Source of the DNA: CAZEDM01 sp964511075
GTDB lineage: Bacteria; Zixibacteria; MSB-5A5; RBG-16-43-9
Direction of reading: 5' to 3'
Assembly: GCA_964511075.1 (NCBI GenBank)
Contig: CAZEDM010000001.1
Span: forward strand, 372,001 to 436,000
DNA: 64,000 bases
The position numbers were made by a program, and so were the translations under genes. Shown in pieces: positions 1-9,400 of this stretch; position 1 is the stretch's first letter, and every line of letters starts with the position of its first letter. The notes beneath the pieces are model-generated. The model worked only from the letters and a program-made list of their open reading frames with translations, was not told the DNA's origin and searched no databases.

Positions 1-1
1 T

Positions 2-304
2 TTCGTAGACAAGGGGAATTTAGATTCGTTAAAAAATAATCTTAAGTGTCTAATTTTAGAACAAAATGTAGAACAAATGAAGAAGCCCCTCTACTTTTTG
101 CCCAAGATAAAATCTTTAACAAAAGATCAAATTAAAGAATATGTGGGAGATTTTTTAAATGTAGCGAAAGATGAAAAAAGACCTCAAGAGGTAAAAGAGT
201 TGGCTAAAACCGCCGTTAAAGAACTTGAGCCAAGAGTAGATAAAAGATGGTTGGAATGGAAAGAATTTGAATCCTTAGAGAAAGAAGAATCCAAAGAAGA
301 ATGA
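2..304 (+). CDS. 3' end of an unidentified protein, open at the window edge
   Basis: The frame is open from the first bases (position 2) to the TGA at 302-304, giving about 100 residues. The first ATG at 77 lies inside this open frame and has no good Shine-Dalgarno, so this is more likely the C-terminal end of a longer protein than a complete 75-residue gene. The visible part is hydrophilic and helical, rich in Lys and Glu, and ends in a charged tail (KEESKEE). It lies 3 bp upstream of recR in the same direction, so the two are probably co-transcribed. In many bacteria dnaX and ybaB precede recR. I cannot recognise a DnaX C-terminus or YbaB here, so no function is assigned. Confidence 0.55.
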   Translation, partial: FVDKGNLDSLKNNLKCLILEQNVEQMKKPLYFLPKIKSLTKDQIKEYVGDFLNVAKDEKRPQEVKELAKTAVKELEPRVDKRWLEWKEFESLEKEESKEE

Positions 305-307
305 TGT

Positions 308-904
308 ATGGCGAAATTAACAGATTCAGTTGAAAGACTGGTGGAGGAGTTTTCCAGACTGCCGGGAATAGGTAGGAAAACTGCCCAGAGGCTGACCTTC
401 TATATCCTGAAACTAAGAAGGGACGAGGCTTTGAAGCTTTCCCAGGCGATACTGGATGTTAAGGATAAGGTCAAATATTGCTCGGTATGCTTTAATATAA
501 CCGAAGAAGATCCCTGCAATATCTGTAAGGATAACAAAAGGGATAAAAGCACAATCTGTGTAGTGGAGGAGCCCAAGGATGTTCTGGCTCTGGAGAAAAC
601 CAATCAATATAGAGGGCTTTATCATGTTTTAGGCGGGGTGCTATCGCCTCTGGACGGTATAGGTCCGGATGATTTAAAGACCAAAGAGCTTATGACCCGG
701 TTAAAAGAGAATATAAAAGAGGTGATAATTGCCACCAATCCGAATGTGGAGGGTGAGGCAACTGCAGTTTACCTGGCAAAATTGATAAAGCCCTTAAAGA
801 TAAAAGTGACCCGCATTGCCCGGGGAGTTCCCGCAGGCGGTGAATTGGAATATGCAGATATCACCACCTTAGCCAATGCGATCGAAGGCAGAGTGGAGTT
901 TTAG
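308..904 (+). CDS. recR: Recombination mediator RecR
   Basis: RecR acts with RecF/RecO to load RecA on gapped DNA. The 198-residue length is typical of the family. An N-terminal helix-hairpin-helix (PGIGRKTAQRL, about residues 19-29) is followed by a four-Cys zinc finger (CSVC at about 58-61 and CNIC at about 70-73). A Toprim domain follows, beginning CVVEEPKDVLALE, with the conserved Walker-B-like tail ARGVPAGGELEYAD near the C-terminus. The gene starts 3 bp after the preceding stop, which suggests translational coupling. Nothing looks truncated or altered. Confidence 0.97.
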   Translation: MAKLTDSVERLVEEFSRLPGIGRKTAQRLTFYILKLRRDEALKLSQAILDVKDKVKYCSVCFNITEEDPCNICKDNKRDKSTICVVEEPKDVLALEKTNQYRGLYHVLGGVLSPLDGIGPDDLKTKELMTRLKENIKEVIIATNPNVEGEATAVYLAKLIKPLKIKVTRIARGVPAGGELEYADITTLANAIEGRVEF

Positions 905-913
905 ATTTTTTTG

Positions 914-973
914 TAGGGGCAGAACATAGTTCTGCCCTAAGGATTTTTTCGTAGTTCGAGGCTTTCAGCCTCG
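914..973. repeat. Two palindromic intergenic repeats after recR
   Basis: Positions 914-939 form TAGGGGCAGAAC...GTTCTGCCCTA with a short loop. Positions 957-973 form CGAGGCT-TTC-AGCCTCG. Both belong to the dispersed palindrome family seen throughout this window. The first could also act as a terminator-like hairpin behind recR, although it lacks a long T-run. Confidence 0.75.
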
Positions 974-994
974 CCGTTCTCAAAGGAGCAAAGA

Positions 995-1153
995 ATGGAA
1001 AATCTCGGCTACCTGGGTTTCCTGGGGCTTCTGGGACTTTTGGGTTTAATTACAGGACACCAGGGGTTTTATGGGTTTTTCGGCTTTTTCGGATTCTTCG
1101 GCATATCCGCACAGGTTAAATCTAAAAACTCCGGAAAACGGGAGCGTAGCTAA
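995..1153 (+). CDS. Tiny Gly/Leu/Phe-repeat membrane protein (DUF3796-like)
   Basis: A 52-codon frame starts at ATG 995 behind AAAGGAG (982-988) at good spacing and ends in TAA at 1151-1153. The protein reads MENLGYLGFLGLLGLLGL, then a short ITGHQ turn, then YGFFGFFGFFGF and a basic tail ending KRERS. This regular three-residue pattern of Gly with Leu or Phe gives two short membrane-spanning stretches. It resembles the start of the DUF3796 family of small membrane proteins. The function is unknown. It lies alone between recR and the HIT gene. A longer overlapping frame (1071-1286) is its frame-shifted shadow. Confidence is high that it is real because of the ribosome-binding site and pattern, and moderate for the family name. 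Confidence 0.75.
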   Translation: MENLGYLGFLGLLGLLGLITGHQGFYGFFGFFGFFGISAQVKSKNSGKRERS

Positions 1154-1352
1154 ATCCATTTCCGAATCTTGTATCAGCAGGTTTCAGGATAAAATCTTCC
1201 TGAGACAGGTTCTGTCACTCTTTTCTCAGAGGAAAATTAATTCAAAATATAGAGACTGTGAGCTGATTCAGTTAAAAATGTGTTGAAATATATTACCTGG
1301 TTTTATATATTGAAGAAAATTTGAATTGAGGTCAGTCGTTCGAAAAAAGGAT

Positions 1353-1838
1353 ATGCAAAAACTCTGGGCGCCCTGGCGCGGGAAATTTATCCTGGGGGAA
1401 AAGGAGAAGGGGTGCATCTTCTGTAAAAGGCTAAAACAGAGAAAAGACGAGAAAAACCTTATCCTCTACCGGGGCAAAAAATCGTTTATCATAATGAACC
1501 GCTTTCCCTATAATACCGGTCATTTGATGGTTTGCCCGAAAAAGCATACGGGAAAGCTTGAAAATCTGACAGAGCCGGAGCTGACCGACCTGATGAAGAC
1601 CGCCCAGCTTTCAATTAAAGTGCTTAAATCCGCCTTAAAACCCGAAGCCCTGAATTTGGGGATGAACCTGGGGAAGGTCTCCGGAGCAGGAGTGGCTGGT
1701 CACCTGCACATACACATCGTTCCCCGCTGGAGTGGGGATACTAATTTTATGCCTGTTCTGGCAGAGACCAAGGTGGTTTCCATAAGCCTGCAGGAAGTCT
1801 TCAAGAAACTCAAAATGAGTTTAGGTAAACGTATCTGA
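1353..1838 (+). CDS. HIT-family nucleotide hydrolase/phosphorylase
   Basis: This 161-residue protein has the HIT catalytic motif HLHIHIVPRW near residues 117-126 and an N-terminal zinc-type pair CIFC at about 23-26. It therefore resembles the Ap4A phosphorylase/HIT branch that acts on dinucleoside polyphosphates or nucleoside phosphoramidates. I chose ATG 1353, giving MQKLWAPWRGKFI, because this WAPWR start is typical of the family. The TTG at 1326 would add nine residues that do not look conserved. The gene precedes the HTH-LeuC fusion by 22 bp and may share a transcript with it. The exact substrate cannot be told from sequence. Confidence 0.9.
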   Translation: MQKLWAPWRGKFILGEKEKGCIFCKRLKQRKDEKNLILYRGKKSFIIMNRFPYNTGHLMVCPKKHTGKLENLTEPELTDLMKTAQLSIKVLKSALKPEALNLGMNLGKVSGAGVAGHLHIHIVPRWSGDTNFMPVLAETKVVSISLQEVFKKLKMSLGKRI

Positions 1839-1860
1839 AACCCATAGTAATACGGATCGG

Positions 1861-3459
1861 ATGAAAATCCCAAACAAAGAAGAGCTTGTAAAATTACAGA
1901 TCCACTACAAGACTGATAAAAGGATAGGGAAGGTTCTGGGAGTTCCCGCTTATCTGGTTGCCTACTGGAGAAGGAAAAAGAACATCCCCAAGTATTCCCT
2001 GCCCAAATACAGTTTTGAGAGGATAAAAGAGCTGTGGGAGATCTACGGAGACGACCTGAAAGCGGGAAGGGAGCTTTCCATCTCCAAGGCTGCTTTTTAC
2101 AAATGGAGACGGAAGTATAATATTTTAGAAAAACCCAAGGTACTGAAATTGGCTCAGCTGGAGCTTTCCTTAAGCGGAAACAACAAAAGTAGAAGCAGAG
2201 GCTTAACCATTGCCCAGAAGGGTTTAGCTTTGAAGTCCGGCAAAAGGGAAGTCCAGACCGGTGAGATAGTCTACGTGGAGCCGGATCTGGCTATGAGCCA
2301 TGACAACGCCGGTCTGGTGATAAAGCAGTTCAAAGAGATCGGTGTCTCCAGGGTCTGGAATCCGGATAAAATCGTCATTCCCCTGGACCACCGTGCTCCG
2401 GCAGAATCGGAGAAAACAGCAGAGGCTCATCGCTCCATAAGGATTTTCGTTAAAGAACAGGGGATCAAAAATTTCTATGATATCAAGGAAGGAATCTGTC
2501 ATCAGGTAGTGATTGAAAAGGGCCACATACTTCCTGGCGAATTGGCAGTCGGCACAGATTCCCATACCACCTCCTACGGCTGTCTGGCTGCTTTGTCTAC
2601 CGGTATAGGTGCAACCGAGATGGCAGCGGTCTGGGCTACCGGCAGAATCTGGCTAAGGGTTCCGGAAAGCATAAAATTGACCATCGAGGGCAGGATTCCC
2701 TTTGGGGTTTACGCCAAGGATGTAATCCTTTATGTAATCGGTCAAATGACAGTCGAAGGTGCAAATTACAAATCCGTGGAATTCTACGGCGATACAGTTG
2801 AGAATATGTCTGTCTCCGAGAGGTTCACCTTAACTAACCTTTCCATGGAGATGGGGGGAAAATTTGCCATAGTGCCTTTTGACAGCGTGACCAAAAAGTA
2901 TCTTAAAAACAGGACGAGAAAAAATTACCAGCCGATCTTTGCCGACGAGAACGCAGTGTACGAGAAAGATTATGAATTTGACATCAGCAAGCTTGAGCCG
3001 CAGGTTGCCTGCCCGCATAAGGTGGATAACGTCAAGCCCCTGGATGAGGTAAAAGGCATAAAGATAGATCAGGTGGTGTTAGGTTCCTGCACCAACGGCC
3101 GGCTGGATGATCTGGAGATTGCCGCACGGGTAATAAGAGGTAAAAAGATTCATCCGGAAGTAAGAATGCTGGTTCTGCCCGGGTCCAAATCAATCTATCT
3201 GGAAGCATTGAAAAAAGGTTTGATTAAAGCATTTTTAGAGGCAAACTGCGTGGTGCTTAACCCGGGGTGCGGACCCTGTCTGGGTGCACACGAGGGGATA
3301 CTGGCTAAAGGGGAGAGGTGTCTGGCCACTACCAATCGAAATTTCAAGGGCAGGATGGGCTCTACAGAATCTGAGGTCTATTTAGCCAGTCCGGCAGTTG
3401 CCGCTGCCACAGCTATCAAAGGTGAGATTGCAGACCCCAGAGGGTATTTAAGAAAGTAG
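1861..3459 (+). CDS. leuC: Isopropylmalate/homoaconitate dehydratase large subunit with N-terminal tandem HTH
   Basis: Residues from about 115 to 532 are an aconitase-superfamily large subunit of the LeuC/HacA type, which isomerises 2-isopropylmalate (leucine) or homocitrate (lysine). The [4Fe-4S] ligands are present: C410 in GSCTNGR, and C470 and C473 in NPGCGPCLG. The substrate motif GTDSHTTSYG is at 231-240. Residues 1-105 are foreign to the family. They contain two similar helix-turn-helix-like units, each ending in WRRK (LVAYWRRKKNIP near 32-43, FYKWRRKYNI near 79-88), followed by a short Ser/Arg linker. The HTH part may bind DNA or RNA and could sense leucine status (inference). Start ATG 1861 is taken because the frame is continuous through both domains. 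LeuD follows 12 bp downstream. No LeuA is in the window, so leucine versus lysine is unresolved. Confidence 0.9.
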   Translation: MKIPNKEELVKLQIHYKTDKRIGKVLGVPAYLVAYWRRKKNIPKYSLPKYSFERIKELWEIYGDDLKAGRELSISKAAFYKWRRKYNILEKPKVLKLAQLELSLSGNNKSRSRGLTIAQKGLALKSGKREVQTGEIVYVEPDLAMSHDNAGLVIKQFKEIGVSRVWNPDKIVIPLDHRAPAESEKTAEAHRSIRIFVKEQGIKNFYDIKEGICHQVVIEKGHILPGELAVGTDSHTTSYGCLAALSTGIGATEMAAVWATGRIWLRVPESIKLTIEGRIPFGVYAKDVILYVIGQMTVEGANYKSVEFYGDTVENMSVSERFTLTNLSMEMGGKFAIVPFDSVTKKYLKNRTRKNYQPIFADENAVYEKDYEFDISKLEPQVACPHKVDNVKPLDEVKGIKIDQVVLGSCTNGRLDDLEIAARVIRGKKIHPEVRMLVLPGSKSIYLEALKKGLIKAFLEANCVVLNPGCGPCLGAHEGILAKGERCLATTNRNFKGRMGSTESEVYLASPAVAAATAIKGEIADPRGYLRK

Positions 3460-3471
3460 GACTGGAGCAAA

Positions 3472-3966
3472 ATGCTTAAAGAGATTAAGGGAAAAGTCTG
3501 GAAGTTAGGGGATAACGTAGATACGGACGTAATCTATCCGGGCAGGTATCTTCCTATCCTGGACCCGAAGGAGATGGCAAAGCATGCCTTAGAAGGGTAT
3601 GAGAAGGATTTTCCCGATAAGATACAAAAAGGGGATATTATCGTAGCTGGCTCGAACTTCGGCTGCGGTTCCTCCAGAGAACAGGCAGCCACTTCACTTA
3701 AATATGCCGGGATATCGTGTATAATAGCAAAATCTTTCTCCCGCATCTTCTTCAGAAATGCCATCAATCAGGGGTTGGCATTGGTTCAATCCATAGAGGC
3801 TTGCGATTTAATCGTTCAGGGAGAAGAGATCACCGTTGATTATGCCAATGGTGAAATCATAATTCGAGATAAAAAAATTCCCTTTCCACCTTTACCCGAT
3901 ATAGTTATGGGGATTTTAGAGGACGGCGGGCTGATTGAACATCTGAAGAAAAGTTTGAAGCAATAA
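3472..3966 (+). CDS. leuD: Isopropylmalate/homoaconitate dehydratase small subunit
   Basis: This 164-residue swivel-domain subunit completes the dehydratase with the large subunit just upstream. It shows the family start GKVWKLGDNVDTDVIYPGRYL and the loop GSNFGCGSSREQA at about residues 60-72, which contributes substrate recognition. The later IIAKSFSRIFFRNAINQGL segment is also characteristic. The length matches the stand-alone small subunits of the archaeal-type LeuCD/HacAB group rather than the longer proteobacterial LeuD. Substrate (isopropylmalate or homocitrate) cannot be decided here. The start ATG has a weak GGAG at about 8 bp. A repeat element begins 10 bp after the stop. Confidence 0.93.
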   Translation: MLKEIKGKVWKLGDNVDTDVIYPGRYLPILDPKEMAKHALEGYEKDFPDKIQKGDIIVAGSNFGCGSSREQAATSLKYAGISCIIAKSFSRIFFRNAINQGLALVQSIEACDLIVQGEEITVDYANGEIIIRDKKIPFPPLPDIVMGILEDGGLIEHLKKSLKQ

Positions 3967-3976
3967 AAAAACAGCC

Positions 3977-4064
3977 CTGGAGTGTAAACCTTCAGGTTTA
4001 CTTTAAAAAGCTAAAATCTTCGCCAGGATCCTGCGGACAAGACCTTGACGGCTTTATACTCCAG
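3977..4064. repeat. TGGAGT-ended inverted-repeat element, copy 1
   Basis: The element begins CTGGAGTGTAAA and ends TTTATACTCCAG, which are 11/12 complementary. An internal AAACCTTCAGGTTT hairpin lies near the left end. It sits between the convergent leuD and lpxH genes. A second full-length relative lies at 41929-42025 and a shorter one at 27953-28028. The shared interior includes GCCAGGAT and ACAAGACCTTGA. It carries no coding potential. It may be a MITE-like element or an RNA-forming repeat. Confidence 0.8.
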
Positions 4065-4067
4065 AGC

Positions 4068-4793
4068 CTACTTATATCCCAGCAAAGAAAATTTTCCCTG
4101 ACTCAATTTTCCGTAAGTGAAATGCTCAAACCAATCGCCCAGGTTCATATAAACCCCTCTGTTCAGCTCTTCAAAACAGGGCTGGTGGGTATGACCCATA
4201 ATCACCGCATCATACCCCTGTGCTATTCTGCTCTGGGCAAATTCCAGGTAATCCTGTAAAAATTTCTTATCCCGTATTTTTGTTTTGCTCCGGCTGAAAG
4301 AGGCTACTTTCTTGGCTAAAGGGATGCCAATATCTGCCGGTACCAGGCGATAAAGCCAGATATTGACTTTGTTTCTCAGGATTCTTCTCAAAATCCTGTA
4401 ACCGGTATCTTTTTTAGCCAGTCCGTCCCCGTGCAGTAAATATATCTTTTTGCCCTGATGTTCTGCGGTGAGAGACTCTCTGATTATATTTATCCCTACC
4501 TGCTTGGTTAAAAAATCGCCCAGCCAGAAATCGTGATTCCCTACTAAGTAGGTTACGGGTATCCCCAGGTTAATCAGCTCTTTTAATTTCATCAAGACCG
4601 GAAAATGCTCTTTGGGGATGGCGTGTTCGTATTCGAACCAGAACTCGAATAGATCTCCCAGGACATAAAGCGCCTCAGCATCCTTTTTGATCTCCTTCAG
4701 AAAGCTTAAAAGCCTTTCCTCTTTATGTTTCTCTTCTTCAGCCGAGTCTGAGCCCAGATGGGCATCGGAGATAAAATAGATTGAGTCTGGCAT
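4068..4793 (-). CDS. lpxH: UDP-2,3-diacylglucosamine hydrolase (LpxH-like)
   Basis: This 241-residue calcineurin-like phosphoesterase carries the five metal-binding blocks of LpxH in order: SDAHLG (about 9-14), LGDLFEFWF (about 45-53), GNHDFWLG (about 80-87), LHGDG (about 119-123) and GHTHQP (about 199-204). The GDLFEFWF and HDFWLG wording is specific to LpxH rather than to general phosphatases. LpxH removes UMP from UDP-2,3-diacylglucosamine in lipid A synthesis, at the inner membrane. It stands alone and converges with leuD. No other lipid A gene is nearby. The gap to murA (4794-5079) is AT-rich and I see no gene there. Confidence 0.88.
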   Translation of the reverse strand: MPDSIYFISDAHLGSDSAEEEKHKEERLLSFLKEIKKDAEALYVLGDLFEFWFEYEHAIPKEHFPVLMKLKELINLGIPVTYLVGNHDFWLGDFLTKQVGINIIRESLTAEHQGKKIYLLHGDGLAKKDTGYRILRRILRNKVNIWLYRLVPADIGIPLAKKVASFSRSKTKIRDKKFLQDYLEFAQSRIAQGYDAVIMGHTHQPCFEELNRGVYMNLGDWFEHFTYGKLSQGKFSLLGYK

Positions 4794-5079
4794 GATTTTT
4801 ATATAATATAAAATAAAAAAAGAGGCAATTGAAATGTTAAAATCTCAAAGGAATTATTCAGCAAACGTGTCTAATTACTGAGGATTTATTTTGAAAATTG
4901 GAAAAACAAAGCTACTCGGTTTTTATGATACGGGAACTCAATAGCTACCAACCCTACATCTACTGACTCTTGAGGAAAAAGAACTCTTGACTGAGAATCC
5001 AAAAAGGTTAATTTATCGTTGAAAGGTTTTTATTTATTTCAAAGGTAACGTATTACTCATATGGAAAAAGGTATAAAAT

Positions 5080-6342
5080 ATGGATAAATTCGTAATCCAG
5101 GGCGGGAAAAAACTTTCTGGTACTGTTGAAATAGAGGGGGCTAAAAATGCGGTTCTGCCAGTTCTGGCTGCGGCATTACTGGCAGAAAAAGGGGAAACGG
5201 TCATTCATAATGTGCCTGACCTGGCAGATATTGATACTATGCTCAGGGTTTTAGAGCATCTGGGGGCGAAAGTAAAAAGAAAATTAAAAGAAAGAACTGT
5301 TATCATAGATGCAGAAAATCTTACCTCCTTCGAGGCTCCCTATGAGTTGGTGAGAAAGATGAGAGCCTCTTTTCTGGTCCTGGGTCCTCTTCTGGCCCGG
5401 TTGAAAAAAGCCAAGGTCTCCCTGCCAGGCGGGTGTGTTCTGGGACCCCGTCCGGTCAATCTGCATTTAGCAGGGCTTTCAGCCTTAGGTGCGAGAATTG
5501 AAGAGGAGCATGGCTATGTAGTTGCATCAGCGGATAAGCTCAAGGGAGATATAATCTACTTTGACCGGCCCAGCCATACCGGAACAGAGAATGTGATGAT
5601 GACAGCCTGTTTAGCCGAAGGGGAGACGATCCTGGTGAATGCCGCCTGTGACCCGGAGGTGGTGGATGTGGCGAATTTTTTGAACTCTATGGGAGGGAGG
5701 ATAGAGGGTGCGGGCTCGTCTGCTGTGCGGATCAGCGGAGTAAAGAAACTGCAGGGGGTGAAACACAAATGCATCAAGGATCGTCTGGAGGCAGGAACCT
5801 TTATAATGGCGGCTGCTTTGACCTCGGGTTGTCTGGAGGTCAATGATTTTATGCCCGAGCATCTGGATATGGTCCTCTTGAAACTCAAGGAGATGGGAGT
5901 GGAGATAACTACCCGTAAAAACAGTATAAAGGTAAAGGGCGCCTCAGGGCTTAAGCCGGTTTCCGTTACTACTTATCCCTTTCCAGGATTTCCCACCGAC
6001 TTGCAGGCTTCCATTATGGCTCTGACATGCACTGCCTCAGGCTCAAGCTATATCCGGGAAACGGTTTTCGAGGACAGATTCACCCATGTGATGGAACTGA
6101 ACAGGTTGGGAGCGGATATAAAGGTCAATGGAGACAGGGCTACCATAACCGGTGTCCCCAAATTGAAGGGTGCCTCGGTGATGGCTTCAGATATCAGGGC
6201 GGGAGCAGGTCTGGTCCTGGCGGGGTTGGGAGCAGAAGGCCAGACAGAGGTTTTAAGGATCTATCATATCGATCGGGGGTACGAGAGGTTCGAGGAAAAG
6301 CTTTCCGGTCTGGGAGCTGACATAAAGCGGGTAGAGGTTTAA
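5080..6342 (+). CDS. murA: UDP-N-acetylglucosamine 1-carboxyvinyltransferase
   Basis: MurA transfers enolpyruvate from PEP to UDP-GlcNAc, the first committed step of peptidoglycan synthesis in the cytoplasm. The 420-residue length is standard. Catalytic Lys22 is in EGAKNAVLP. The active-site loop PGGCVLGPRP places the fosfomycin-reactive Cys at residue 119, so the enzyme is of the Cys type. The late motifs YPGFPTDLQ-like (here FPGFPTDLQA) and DRFTHVMEL are also present. The start ATG lacks a textbook Shine-Dalgarno, although GGAAAAAGG lies within 20 bp. It is monocistronic as far as can be seen, with the large surface protein gene 75 bp downstream. Confidence 0.97.
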   Translation: MDKFVIQGGKKLSGTVEIEGAKNAVLPVLAAALLAEKGETVIHNVPDLADIDTMLRVLEHLGAKVKRKLKERTVIIDAENLTSFEAPYELVRKMRASFLVLGPLLARLKKAKVSLPGGCVLGPRPVNLHLAGLSALGARIEEEHGYVVASADKLKGDIIYFDRPSHTGTENVMMTACLAEGETILVNAACDPEVVDVANFLNSMGGRIEGAGSSAVRISGVKKLQGVKHKCIKDRLEAGTFIMAAALTSGCLEVNDFMPEHLDMVLLKLKEMGVEITTRKNSIKVKGASGLKPVSVTTYPFPGFPTDLQASIMALTCTASGSSYIRETVFEDRFTHVMELNRLGADIKVNGDRATITGVPKLKGASVMASDIRAGAGLVLAGLGAEGQTEVLRIYHIDRGYERFEEKLSGLGADIKRVEV

Positions 6343-6417
6343 AGATTCAAAGGCCTAAGACTCTTTGGGATTCTGGGCCTGATATTTGATGAAAACAAAA
6401 TTTAGAAAGGAAAGATC

Positions 6418-9400
6418 ATGTTCAGGAAAATTGTTTTAATCCTTCTCGTGGGGATATTCTTTTTCTACTTTTCACCCCCATCCGTTACGGCTCAGGAGGT
6501 TTATTTCGGCAAGAACAAGGTTCAGTATAAGAACTTCGAATGGTACTACATCCAGACCGAACATTATGACATCTATTATTATAGCGCAGGATACGGCTTA
6601 GCCGAGTTCGCCGCCAAAACTCTGGAGGAGGCTACCCCTTCTTTGCAGAAGATCTTGAACTACGAGCCGAAAAAAAGAATCCCGATTATCATTTACAATT
6701 CTCCGAGCGAGTTTCAGCAGACAAATGTGATAAGCGAGCTGATCGAGGAAAACGTGGGAGGCTTCACGGAGGTATTCAAAAATCGGGTAGTGGTTCCCTT
6801 TGACGGCTCGTATGAGGATTTCAGGCACGTGCTTACACATGAGCTGACCCATGCGTTCATATTCGATATGATATATGGAAATCTCATAGGGAATATACTG
6901 ACTGCGGAATTTCTCCAGATACCCTTGTGGTTTGCCGAGGGCTTTGCAGAATATTTCTCCAGAGGCGGCTGGGACATCGAGGCAGATATGATCCTAAGGG
7001 ATGCCACGGTCAATGGCTACCTGGTTCCGCTGGAGTATGCGGGGGGTTATTTGGTTTACAAGGAAGGGCAGTCTGCCATTCAGTATATCGTCGATAAATA
7101 CGGGGAGGAGAAGATCTCTGAGATCTTGCGGAAGGGTAAAAGCATGCGCTCTTTCGACAGAAGTCTCAAGTCCGCTATCGGGCTAAATCAGAAGGACCTA
7201 AGCGAGGAGTGGACCAAGTATCTAAAAAAACAATACTGGCCCGATATCGCCCAGAGAGAAGAGCCCAAGGATTTCGCCAAACAGTTGACCGATCATCAGA
7301 AGGATGGCTCCTATATGAACGAAAAACCTGCCTTCTCTCCCCAGGGTGACAGGCTGGCTATTTTCTCTGATCGCAGCGAGTATACGGAGATATATGTTAT
7401 CTCCGCCATTGACGGCAAGTTGATCGACAAGGTGGTCAAAGGCGAGAGGTCGGGTGATCTGGAATCTCTGCACTCCTATGTCAGCGGACTTTCCTGGTCT
7501 CCGGATGGCAGAGATATAACCTTCGTATCCAAGGGTCAAGGAAAAGATGCTCTGTGTCTGGTAAACGTAAAGAAGAAAAAAATCTATAAGAGGTTCAAGT
7601 TTAACCTGGACGTGATGTTGTCACCAGCCTGGTCTCCGGACGGTGAAAGGATAGCCTTCGTTGGAATATCGGACGGCAGGTCCGATCTTTACCTCACCGA
7701 TATCAAAACAGGCAGATTGGAGAAACTTACCGAGGATGAATACGATGATAGGGAACCCAGCTGGAGTCCGGACGGGAAGGCCATTGTCTTTTCCTCGGAT
7801 CGTCCCTCAGGAGAAGATAATGAGGATACCAATTATGTTTATGGCTCTTACAACATCTTCCTTCTGGAGCTTGAGTCTAAAAACATAAAAGCTCTTACCC
7901 GTACCGGGGAGAACAACTTCTCACCGGTCTTCTCTTCAGATGGAAAAGAGATCTGCTTCAGCTCAACCCGTAATGGGATCAGCAACCTTTACATTCAGGA
8001 TCTGGACAGCCTTAAAATTTATCCTGTAACCGATATCTTAACTGGCTGTTTTACGCCCTCCTGGTCCAAAGATGGCGAGAAGATCGCTTTCTCCTCCTTT
8101 TATAAGGGAGGCTGGGATATTTTTGTTCTGAAAGACATAAAACCCTTAAGCGGGGAAGGGAGGATTTTAGCCAAGACCCCGTTTATTATAGAAAAGGAGA
8201 TGTCGGCGAAGGTTCTTCCCGATACAGTAGAGCAAAAAGAAGAGGAAGAGAAGGAAAAAAAACTGGATTTCAGCTATTATGTTTTCAAAAGCACTCAGGA
8301 GGAGATAGACTCACTCTCTCAAACTATAAGCGGGCCAAAGCCGGAAAAGGAGACCCTGATTACCAGGCTTCCCTCAGGCGAATATGCAAAGAAAAAATAC
8401 AAGATCAAATTTACTCCGGACATCGTCTCCGGAGCCTTAAGCTACGATACATTTTTCGGGTTCAGGGGGGAGTCCTATGTTATTGTGAGCGATCTGTTCG
8501 GCAATCATAATTTCTACTTAGCCACAGACCTTTTCAATACCATAGACCAGACTAACTTTCAGTTGGTTTATCTGTATCTGCCCAAAAGGATTGATTACGG
8601 CGTGGGGATATTCCACACCAAGTATTATTACATAGATTCGACAGACAGGCTTTTCGCCGACAGGTTATACGGAGCCACCGGCCTTATGTCCCTGCCTTTC
8701 AGTAAATTTAGCCGGGTAGAGCTGAACCTGACCCATCTTTCCATTGACCGAAAATACTATGATCCCAATTCAGAAGGGATCTATGAGGACAGGAGCGTGA
8801 AGGTCCTGTTAGCTAATTTTTCCTGGGTCAGGGATAATGTAATCTGGGGCATAACCGGACCGGTCAACGGCAGGAGAAGCCTGTTCAGCTTTGAATGGTC
8901 ACCGAATATCTCCCGGAGGAGCATTGCTTTTACCTCTATGTGGCTGGATTACAGAAGATACTGGCATTTTTGGAAGAACAGATTCGGCTTTGCCTTCAGG
9001 TTTACCACAGGTAGAAGCGACGGGGAGGAGCCGCGTCATTTCTTCCTGGGAGGAATGTCTAACTGGATAGGTCCCAAGTTGTACACGGAGAACGTCTACG
9101 GAGTAGACGAGCTTTATTTCTCAGGGATTATCACTCCCCTGCGAGGTTACAAATATTATGAGTTAGAGGGGACCAGATATTTTCTAACCAACCTCGAATT
9201 CAGATATCCTTTTATTGAGTACTTAGCCATGGGGTTTCCTCCAATGACCCTGAGATATATCACCGGAGCAATCTTTCTGGATATGGGAAGTGCCTGGACG
9301 GAAACCGATAAATTCAAAGGCGGAACCACTAAGGGTGGCAGCAGATTGAAAGATATTAAAGCTGGATTTGGTTTTGGAGCCAGGATAAACTTAGGGGTAT

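Noticed and set aside
1071..1286. A 71-residue frame on the plus strand overlapping the small Gly/Leu/Phe gene.
   Set aside because: It has no ribosome-binding site and is a shifted reading of the 995-1153 gene and its downstream sequence; the composition is not protein-like.
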